Positions 1 through 4,691 of a DNA stretch of 7,724 bases are shown piece by piece; the stretch's first letter is position 1; each line of letters starts with the position of its first letter. This DNA comes from CAIWXH01 sp964555675 (GTDB taxonomy: Bacteria > Chloroflexota > Chloroflexia > Chloroflexales > Chloroflexaceae), in contig CAZKTU010000282.1 in NCBI GenBank assembly GCA_964555675.1, forward strand, positions 1 through 7,724, in the 5' to 3' direction. Both the position numbers and the translations under genes were made by a program. Under the pieces are notes generated by a model. That model worked only from the letters and a program-made list of their open reading frames with translations, was not told where the DNA came from and did not search any database.

Positions 1-28
1 GCCCTCCTGAGCCCTCCGGCTGGGACCG

Positions 29-973
29 CTAATCGGCCATCGGGGCGGGCGCGGGGCGGCCCGGCAGGCGCAGGGGCAGCCCGGGCAGCACGGCGGCGAT
101 CAGGATCAGGGCCATGCCGGCGACCTGGGCGGGCTCGATGCGCTCGCCGAGCAGCAGCACGGCGGCGGCCGTGGCGATCGGGGCCTCGATCACCATGATC
201 ACGCTGGCGATGCGGCCGGGCAGGTGGCGCAGGCACATGGTGAAGAGGGCGTAGCCGCCGAGGGTCGGCCCGAGGGACAGAGCCAGGATGATCAGCCACG
301 GCTCGAGGCCGGGCCCGACCTGCATCAGGCTGGCCGGCCCGTTCGCGACCGAGGCCAGGACCATGAGGGCCAGAGAGCCGAAGGTCATGGTCAGGGCGAG
401 CGAGAGCCAGGCGCTATGGCGGACCACGGCGCGCTGGTTGAAGAGCACATAGCCCGCGTGGGTCACGGCCGAGGCGAGGCCGACGAGCACGCCGATCCAC
501 GATACCCGCAGCACAGACGGGTCATAGACCCGCACCAGCAGGGCGCAACCGATGATCGAGAGCAGCAGGGCGACGATCTGCGCGGCGCCGATCGCCTCTT
601 TGAAGAGCAGCCGGGCGCCCAGAGTGACGAAGGTGGGGTAGAGGTAGATCAGCACGATGGCCATGGCCACCCCGTTGAGCGCCACAGAGGTGACGAACAG
701 GGCGTGGTAGATGCCCACGCTGATCACGCCCATCAGGGCGAAGCCCCGCAGTTCGGCCCGGGTCAGACTGGGCAGCCCCTTGCCCGTCGCCAGGGCCGTC
801 GCCCCGATGCCCGCCAGGCAGGCGATGGCGATGAAGGCGTCGCGCCAGAAGGCCAGGGTCAGGGCCGTGATGCTATAGTTCGAGAGCAGGTACGAGAGCA
901 TCGGGGCCGTGGCGGCCCAGATCAGGGCCGCCAGAACTGCCAGCAGGTAGCCGGTGCGGGGCGAGGGTTTCAT
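29..973 (-). CDS. EamA/DMT-superfamily transporter (10 TM, probable metabolite exporter)
   Basis: Inner-membrane carrier of 314 residues, the usual length for a two-EamA-domain protein of the drug/metabolite transporter superfamily. About ten hydrophobic segments are visible in two halves: residues ~8-150 and ~158-300. The first begins with a TM carrying the typical IWA (18-20). The second ends in the signature-like stretch PGRIASVIMVIEAPIATAAA (252-271) followed by a hydrophobic helix with GER (276-278). The frame stays open to about 1357, but the ATG at 971-973 starts directly before TM1 and has a GGAG 7 nt upstream; the extra 128 residues are hydrophilic and unlike the family. Its start overlaps the stop of the upstream 50-residue ORF as ATGA, so translation is probably coupled. 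Family members export amino acids, purines or other small metabolites. Substrate cannot be read from sequence; the adjacent Lrp/AsnC and MocR regulators suggest an amino acid or amine (inference). Confidence 0.9.
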   Translation of the reverse strand: MKPSPRTGYLLAVLAALIWAATAPMLSYLLSNYSITALTLAFWRDAFIAIACLAGIGATALATGKGLPSLTRAELRGFALMGVISVGIYHALFVTSVALNGVAMAIVLIYLYPTFVTLGARLLFKEAIGAAQIVALLLSIIGCALLVRVYDPSVLRVSWIGVLVGLASAVTHAGYVLFNQRAVVRHSAWLSLALTMTFGSLALMVLASVANGPASLMQVGPGLEPWLIILALSLGPTLGGYALFTMCLRHLPGRIASVIMVIEAPIATAAAVLLLGERIEPAQVAGMALILIAAVLPGLPLRLPGRPAPAPMAD

Positions 974-1122
974 CGGGTCACTCCAAGCAGCCAGAAGAGC
1001 GCGGTGAGCAGATTGCGCGGCCAGAGGCTGGTGCGGCGGCTCCGCAGAGCCAGGAAGAGCATACGGCGGTCGGCCTCGCGGGTCTCGGCCTGGATCAGGT
1101 CCTCGAAGTAGGAGTTGTACAT
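970..1122 (-). CDS. 50-residue hypothetical protein coupled to the transporter
   Basis: I do not recognise this protein. It has an acidic, aromatic N-terminus (MYNSYFEDLIQAE), a basic middle (residues ~15-37 with many Arg) and a short hydrophobic end (NLLTALFWLLGV, 38-49) that is marginal for a membrane helix. The ATG at 1120-1122 is preferred over an in-frame GTG at 1153-1155 because GGGGGA lies about 8 nt upstream of the ATG. Its TGA (970-972) overlaps the transporter ATG (971-973) as ATGA, and the transporter's GGAG lies inside its last codons, so ribosomes finishing it can reload directly. It follows the Lrp/AsnC gene by 63 bp on the same strand. It could be a small membrane-associated partner of the transporter, or mainly a coupling leader. 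The overlap and Shine-Dalgarno sequence support translation; function is unknown. Confidence 0.6.
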   Translation of the reverse strand: MYNSYFEDLIQAETREADRRMLFLALRSRRTSLWPRNLLTALFWLLGVTR

Positions 1123-1185
1123 AGCAGTGTCCCCCGTCGGTGCCTTTGCGGGCACGGTACTGTCTGCATGTCGTCGCCTGGGCGG

Positions 1186-1662
1186 TCAGCGGGCCGCGGC
1201 TGGCTCGGCCAGCGGCAGCCGGGTGGTCTCGAGCACCGCGGATGAAGAGAGGGTGGTCTGGGTGCGTCGCACGTCGGGGTTCTTGCGCAGATCCTGGTAG
1301 ACCATGCGCTCGAGGTTCTGGAGGCTGCTGGTGCGCACCTTGATCAGAAAGCACCACTCGCCGAAGAGATGAAAGACCTCTTGCACGCCGGGCAGCTCGC
1401 CGAGGAAACGCCCGAGGGTGTCGAGGTCGCAGCCGGCGTTCGACTCGACGAAGATAAAGGCGGTCACGCTCAGGTCGAGCAGCAGCGGGTCGAGCACGGC
1501 CGTGTAGCCCTTGATGTAGCCCCGCTCTTCGAGCAGGCGCACCCGCCGCTGTACGGTGGGCGCGGCCAGGCCGACGCGCACGGCTAGCTCGGCGTGGGTC
1601 ATGCGCCCGTCCTGCTGCAGCAGGCCGAGGATGTGCATATCGTGCTCGTCAAGCTCGCTCAT
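1186..1662 (-). CDS. Lrp/AsnC-family transcriptional regulator
   Basis: A 158-residue DNA-binding regulator, full length for the feast/famine (Lrp/AsnC) family. Residues ~4-52 form the helix-turn-helix domain: LDEHDMHILGLLQQDGR opens the first helix, and AELAVRVGLAAPTVQRRVRL covers the HTH and recognition helix. Next comes the family-typical LEERGYIKGYTAVLDP. Residues ~65-145 are the RAM (ligand-binding/oligomerisation) domain, with GVQEVFHLFGEWCFLIKVR as the effector-loop strand. Family members usually bind amino acids as octamers and control amino-acid transport or metabolism. The ATG at 1660-1662 has AAGGA 7 nt upstream. The gene lies upstream of, and co-oriented with, the 50-residue ORF and the EamA transporter, so control of that exporter is the likely role (inference). 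AT-rich palindromic candidate operators lie upstream at 1688-1705 and 1733-1750. The effector is not predictable. Confidence 0.93.
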   Translation of the reverse strand: MSELDEHDMHILGLLQQDGRMTHAELAVRVGLAAPTVQRRVRLLEERGYIKGYTAVLDPLLLDLSVTAFIFVESNAGCDLDTLGRFLGELPGVQEVFHLFGEWCFLIKVRTSSLQNLERMVYQDLRKNPDVRRTQTTLSSSAVLETTRLPLAEPAAAR

Positions 1663-1687
1663 CGGGTTGTCCTTCTTGGTTTCGCTT

Positions 1688-1732
1688 AAGAAATATAATA
1701 TTCTTCTTTGAAAAAAAGAGCGTCAGTCTGTG
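1688..1732 (-). promoter_or_regulatory. AT-rich promoter/operator region of the Lrp/AsnC gene
   Basis: Within very GC-rich surroundings, about 45 bp upstream of the regulator start are strongly AT-rich. Seen directly: AAGAA (1688-1692) and TTCTT (1701-1705), inverted around 8 bp; a near-perfect palindrome AATAT-A-ATATT (1692-1702) inside them; and seven consecutive T on the minus strand (1711-1717). TATTAT on the minus strand (1700-1695) is a plausible -10, but no good -35 is found at standard spacing. AT-rich imperfect palindromes are typical Lrp/AsnC targets and these genes are often autoregulated, so this is a reasonable autoregulatory site (inference). Confidence 0.45.
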
Positions 1733-1750
1733 GTATGAATTATTTCATAC
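1733..1750. promoter_or_regulatory. 18-bp palindrome, candidate Lrp/AsnC-type operator
   Basis: GTATGAA (1733-1739) and TTCATAC (1744-1750) form a perfect 7-bp inverted repeat around TTAT. The core TGAA-N4-TTCA resembles sites reported for feast/famine regulators (TGAA-type half-sites flanking an AT-rich centre). It lies about 70 bp upstream of the Lrp/AsnC start and overlaps the stop codon of the MocR gene (1745-1747). It could also form an AT-rich hairpin in the mocR transcript. However, the following T-run is about 15 nt away on the minus strand, so it is not a canonical terminator. Confidence 0.45.
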
Positions 1751-3229
1751 AACCGGGACATAATCCCCAGGGTCTGAGGAGGTAGGGAAGCTCCGGCTGC
1801 CGCCGCGCTCGCGGATGAGGGCGCCGAGGGTGGCGACGGCCTCGCTGAGGCGCTCGGGTGGCTCGGCGCTGAAGCAGAGGCGCAGATGGGATGCGCTCTC
1901 GCCCGAGGCGCTGAAGGCCTTGCCGGGGGCGAAGGCGACGCCGCGGCTGATCGCACTCATATAGAGCTCGATCGCCGAGATGCCCTGGGGCAGCGAGACC
2001 CAGGTCGAGAAACCGCCGCGGGGGTGGGTCCAGGTCACGCCCATCGGGAAGTGGCGCTCCATGGTCCGCAGCAGGGTATCGCGCCGCTCGCGGTAGCGGG
2101 GCAGCATGCGGCGCAGGTGGTTCTGCCACCAGCCCTGCTCGATAAAGATCGCCAGGGCCCGCTGGGTCAGAGTGGGCGAGCAGAGATCCTGGGCCTGCCG
2201 TAGCCGGACGAGCTGGCGGATCAGAGCCGGGGGGGCGACGACATAGCCCATGCGCAGGCCGGGCATCAGGCTTTTCGAGAAGCTGCTCATATAGATGACC
2301 AGCCCGGCGTGGTCGTCGGCCTTGAGGGCGGGCAGAGGGGTACCCTCGTAGGCCATGAGCCCATAGATATCGTCCTCGACGATTGGCAGGGCGTGGCGGG
2401 CGGCGAGCTCGAGCAGGGCGGCGCGGCGCGGCGCGCTGAGGCAGCTACCGCTGGGGTTCTGGAAGGTGGGGATGGTGTAGAGGAAGGCCGGGCGCTCGGT
2501 TGCCAGAGCCTGGGCGACCGCCTCGACCACCAGGCCCTCGTCGTCGGTGGGCAGACCCACGGCGCGGACACCCTGGGCGGCGAGGATGTTGAGCAGGCCG
2601 AGGTAGGTCGGCTCTTCGACCAGAACGGTCGAGCCGGGGCGGGCGAGCAGGGTGGTGGCCAGGGCCATGCCGTTGGTCACCCCGCCGACGATCATCAGCT
2701 CGTCGGGGCCGGCCGAGATGCCCCGCTCGCGCACCACCTCGGCCAGGATCGAGCGCAGGGTCAGGTCGCCCTGGGGAGTCATATAGCTCATCAGGCTGGG
2801 GCCGCCCGCGCTGAGCGCAAGCTCTGTGGCGCGCTGCCAGTTGCGCAAGGGGAAGAGCTCGGGGGCGGGGTCGGCGCGGGCCAGGGTCGCGAGGCCCGGG
2901 AGCTGGGTCATGCGCAGCATGTCGGCGAGCATGCCGGCGGGGGTGACCTCGCGGCCGAGCTCGGCCTCGGGGGGGCTGAGCAGCTGCTCGATACGTTCGG
3001 CCACGAAGGTGCCGCGACCGACGGTGGCCTCGAGCCAGCCGCCGGCCTGCAGCTCGGCGTAGGCGCTATGGACCGTCAGGCGCGTGACGCCGAGCTGCTG
3101 GGCCAGCTGGCGCACCGTGGGCAGGCGCGTGCGCGGCGGCAGGGCCCCGCTGCGGATGCGCTGCTGCACACTGGTGGCCAGCTGCCTGTAGAGGGGCTCG
3201 CGACTTCCACGGTCAAGCTCAAACTGCAC
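1745..3229 (-). CDS. MocR-type regulator (GntR HTH fused to PLP aminotransferase fold)
   Basis: 494 residues, typical length for the MocR/PdxR/GabR subfamily. Residues ~10-76 are a GntR winged helix: EPLYRQLATSVQQRIRSGAL, LPTVRQLAQQLGVTRLTVHS and WLEATVGRGTFV. After a linker of roughly 20-45 residues, a fold-type I aminotransferase domain fills the rest. Its PLP site is intact: TIPTFQNPSG (Asn258), VEDDIYG (Asp286, Tyr289), SSFSKSLMPGLRMGY (Schiff-base Lys319) and LRLCFS (Arg450, likely carboxylate binding). Such proteins sense PLP or an amino-compound aldimine and activate or repress transcription, often at their own divergent promoter. Start choice: a GTG at 3257 would add ten residues, but the GTG at 3227-3229 has a full AAGGAGG five bases upstream and gives the usual family N-terminus (QFELDRGSREPLY). 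Repeated GACAATC elements upstream are the probable operator. A true aminotransferase role is not excluded because the catalytic residues are present. Confidence 0.92.
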   Translation of the reverse strand: MQFELDRGSREPLYRQLATSVQQRIRSGALPPRTRLPTVRQLAQQLGVTRLTVHSAYAELQAGGWLEATVGRGTFVAERIEQLLSPPEAELGREVTPAGMLADMLRMTQLPGLATLARADPAPELFPLRNWQRATELALSAGGPSLMSYMTPQGDLTLRSILAEVVRERGISAGPDELMIVGGVTNGMALATTLLARPGSTVLVEEPTYLGLLNILAAQGVRAVGLPTDDEGLVVEAVAQALATERPAFLYTIPTFQNPSGSCLSAPRRAALLELAARHALPIVEDDIYGLMAYEGTPLPALKADDHAGLVIYMSSFSKSLMPGLRMGYVVAPPALIRQLVRLRQAQDLCSPTLTQRALAIFIEQGWWQNHLRRMLPRYRERRDTLLRTMERHFPMGVTWTHPRGGFSTWVSLPQGISAIELYMSAISRGVAFAPGKAFSASGESASHLRLCFSAEPPERLSEAVATLGALIRERGGSRSFPTSSDPGDYVPVV

Positions 3230-3234
3230 AGCGC

Positions 3235-3241
3235 CCTCCTT
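3235..3241 (-). promoter_or_regulatory. Strong Shine-Dalgarno that sets the MocR start
   Basis: On the minus strand AAGGAGG is followed by five bases and GTG (3229-3227). This near-perfect anti-16S match decides between two in-frame GTG starts. The upstream one (3259-3257) has no comparable site, and the ten codons it would add run through the inverted GACAATC element. Confidence 0.8.
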
Positions 3242-3242
3242 G

Positions 3243-3343
3243 CGATTGTCCCTGTACACTGGCGTTCGGGCCAGCAGATGGGATTATATCAGGACAATCG
3301 GCCCGTGGGCAGCGACAATCAGCCGGCGCGGAATGAGACAATC
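3243..3343. promoter_or_regulatory. Four-copy GACAATC operator array (probable MocR binding sites)
   Basis: GACAATC occurs on the plus strand at 3293-3299, 3314-3320 and 3337-3343, and inverted (GATTGTC) at 3244-3250. The inverted copy and the first direct copy match over nine bases (CGATTGTCC 3243-3251 with GGACAATCG 3292-3300). Start-to-start steps of the direct copies are 21 and 23 bp, about two helical turns, so they face the same side of the helix. Taking the mocR transcription start near 3276, the copies lie at about +26/+32, -17/-23, -38/-44 and -61/-67. The middle pair sits where activators contact polymerase; the outermost and innermost could repress. MocR proteins of the GabR and PdxR type bind repeated half-sites at their own promoters, so this regulator is the prime candidate (inference). 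Confidence 0.6.
3283..3291 (-). promoter_or_regulatory. mocR promoter, extended -10
   Basis: On the minus strand TGA followed directly by TATAAT (3288-3283) gives a perfect -10 with an extended -10 TGn. The position where a -35 would fall (about 3306-3311) reads TGCCCA, a poor match, which suits an extended-10 or activator-dependent promoter. Transcription would start near 3276, giving a leader of about 47 nt that carries the inverted GACAATC copy and the ribosome binding site. Confidence 0.65.
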
Positions 3344-3396
3344 ACTCCTGGCGGCGGCGGCGCTGATTCTTCTGTCACCCGAGGCGAAAGCCGGCA

Positions 3397-3405
3397 TGGT
3401 ATAAT
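3397..3405 (+). promoter_or_regulatory. Promoter of the fmdB / nucleotidyltransferase cluster, extended -10
   Basis: TGG followed by TATAAT (3400-3405) is a perfect -10 with extended TGn. No convincing -35 lies 16-18 bp upstream; CTGTCA at 3372-3377 is similar to TTGACA but 22 bp away. The start would be near 3412, about 37 nt before the fmdB-type ATG. It is divergent from the mocR promoter, with -10 boxes 112 bp apart, so the GACAATC array upstream could affect both directions. Confidence 0.6.
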
Positions 3406-3448
3406 TCTGGCGCGCACAGGGCGCAGCAGCGAGCCTCAGAGGTGCTAC

Positions 3449-3697
3449 ATGCCGATGTACGAGTACGGCTGCCTGGCCTGCAACAGCCACTTCGATCGCC
3501 TACGACGTATGGACCAGGATGACGCCGGGGTGACGTGCCCACGCTGTGGCGGCGAGCAGGTGCAGCGGCGCCTCTCGGTCTTTGCCGCCCACACCCGCGG
3601 CGGCGGAACCGCAGTCGCAGAGCCGGCCGCAACACCTGTAAGCAGCGGAGGATGTGGGGCTGGCTGCTGCGGCGGCGGCTGCGCATCGAGGAACTGA
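3449..3697 (+). CDS. FmdB-family zinc-ribbon protein
   Basis: An 82-residue protein of the FmdB/CxxC_CxxC_SSSS putative regulatory family. The N-terminus MPMYEYGCLACNSHFDRLRRM carries the first zinc-knuckle pair (Cys8, Cys11) and CPRCGG the second (Cys30, Cys33). RRLSVFAA (40-47) matches the usual R-x-x-S-x-FA end of the fold. A linker then leads to a Gly/Cys tail with Cys69, Cys73, Cys74 and Cys78 (C-x3-CC-x3-C), common in this family and possibly a second metal site. The ATG at 3449 has AGAGGTG 5 nt upstream; an ATG two codons in is less well placed. The open frame extends far upstream on this strand, but only as a shadow of mocR. The family was named from an operon association in a methylotroph; its molecular role is not established. 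Seven bases separate it from the next gene, and its stop codon sits in that gene's Shine-Dalgarno. Confidence 0.88.
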   Translation: MPMYEYGCLACNSHFDRLRRMDQDDAGVTCPRCGGEQVQRRLSVFAAHTRGGGTAVAEPAATPVSSGGCGAGCCGGGCASRN

Positions 3698-3704
3698 GGC
3701 CAGT

Positions 3705-4685
3705 ATGCGTGTCATGATTTTGACGGCCGGCCTCGGTACACGCCTGCGCCCTCACACGTTCAGCAAGCCGAAACCGTTGGTCAGCGTGGCCGGCAAGCCG
3801 GTGCTCGCCCATATCATCGACGACCTGCTGGGCATCCGCATCGACGAGTTGATCTTCGTGACCGGCTATCTGGGCAACCAGATCGAAGACTACGTCCGCG
3901 AACACTACAGTAATATCCCGCTGCGCTTCCTGGTGCAGCACGAGATGCGCGGCCAGGCCGATGCGATCTACCTGGCCAACGAGTTCGCCGACGGCCCCAT
4001 GCTGGTCGTCTTCGGCGACGGCCTCTTCGGCATCGACAAGGCCCGGCTCAACAGCCACCCCGCCGAGGGCATCATCTACTGCAAAGAGGTCGACGACCCG
4101 CGGCGCTTCGGAGTGGCCGTGGTCGAGAACGGCAAGATCACCCGCCTGGTCGAGAAGCCGGCCGAGCCGATTTCGAACCTGGCCGTGATCGGGGTTTACT
4201 ACCTGCCCGAGGCCCGGCGCCTGATGGAGGCGATCAGCTACATCATGAGCGAGGGTATCCAGACCAAGGGCGAGTACTATCTGGCCGACGCCCTGCAGGT
4301 CATGATCGACCGCGGCGAGGTGCTCGCGACCGAGACCGTGCCCATGTGGCGCGACTGCGGCACGATCGAGGCGCTGCTCGACACCAATCGCTACTTGCTC
4401 GAGCATGGCCACAGCCAGTCGGGCGAGGTGACCCAGTCGGTGATCATCCCGCCCGTGTACATCGCGCCGAACGCTGTGGTCGAGAACTCGGTGGTCGGCC
4501 CGTTCGTCTCGGTCGCCGCGGGCGCGATCGTGAAGGACTCGATCGTCAAGGACTCGATCATCAACGCCGGGGCCCAGATTCAGTCGGTGATCATGGCGCG
4601 CAGCCTGATCGGGGATAAAGCCTATGTCGACGGGATCAGCCACGAGCTGAACGTCGGCGACTCATCGGATATACGTCTCGGGTAA
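3705..4685 (+). CDS. NDP-sugar pyrophosphorylase (nucleotidyltransferase with left-handed beta-helix tail)
   Basis: A 326-residue cytoplasmic enzyme that should make NDP-sugar and pyrophosphate from an NTP and a sugar 1-phosphate, supplying cell-surface or glycan synthesis. Residues 1-~235 form the Rossmann-like catalytic domain: AGLGTRLRPHTFSKPKPLV (8-26) is the nucleotide-binding signature, GQADAIYLA (83-91) the base-contacting segment, and VVFGDGLF (101-108) holds the metal-binding Asp105. RRFGVAVVENGKITRLVEKP (133-152) and MWRDCGTIEALLDTN (214-228) are the sugar-side motifs. Residues ~242-326 contain isoleucine/valine-rich hexapeptide repeats (left-handed beta-helix). It is shorter than GlmU and lacks an evident acetyltransferase region. 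It resembles long-form RmlA-like or GlmU N-domain-like enzymes; whether dTTP, UTP or GTP is used cannot be told. ATG 3705 has GAGG 5 nt upstream. A probable operon with the FmdB-type gene (7-bp gap) and the following gene (6-bp gap). Confidence 0.9.
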   Translation: MRVMILTAGLGTRLRPHTFSKPKPLVSVAGKPVLAHIIDDLLGIRIDELIFVTGYLGNQIEDYVREHYSNIPLRFLVQHEMRGQADAIYLANEFADGPMLVVFGDGLFGIDKARLNSHPAEGIIYCKEVDDPRRFGVAVVENGKITRLVEKPAEPISNLAVIGVYYLPEARRLMEAISYIMSEGIQTKGEYYLADALQVMIDRGEVLATETVPMWRDCGTIEALLDTNRYLLEHGHSQSGEVTQSVIIPPVYIAPNAVVENSVVGPFVSVAAGAIVKDSIVKDSIINAGAQIQSVIMARSLIGDKAYVDGISHELNVGDSSDIRLG

Positions 4686-4691
4686 CACACT

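Noticed and set aside
224..1111. A 295-codon plus-strand frame opposite the EamA transporter.
   Set aside because: Its Gly/Gln/Glu/Asp/Arg-rich composition and full overlap with an obvious membrane protein mark it as a shadow.
974..1357. A 128-residue N-terminal extension of the transporter frame.
   Set aside because: Hydrophilic Pro/Arg-rich sequence with no family match that overlaps the Lrp/AsnC and small genes; the ATG at 971-973 has a Shine-Dalgarno and leads straight into TM1.
2309..3448. A plus-strand upstream extension of the FmdB-type frame.
   Set aside because: It runs antisense through mocR and through two promoters; the ATG at 3449 has a good ribosome site and gives the canonical FmdB N-terminus.
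4527..4556. A 15-bp tandem repeat encoding IVKDS twice in the nucleotidyltransferase tail.
   Set aside because: Repetitive Ile/Val-rich segments are normal for a left-handed beta-helix; there is no sign of recent expansion.
3375..4643. A 422-codon open frame on the minus strand opposite the nucleotidyltransferase.
   Set aside because: It is the reverse complement of a clearly conserved gene, is rich in Asp/His/Arg/Gly as GC-rich shadow frames are, and also crosses the fmdB-type gene and its promoter region.
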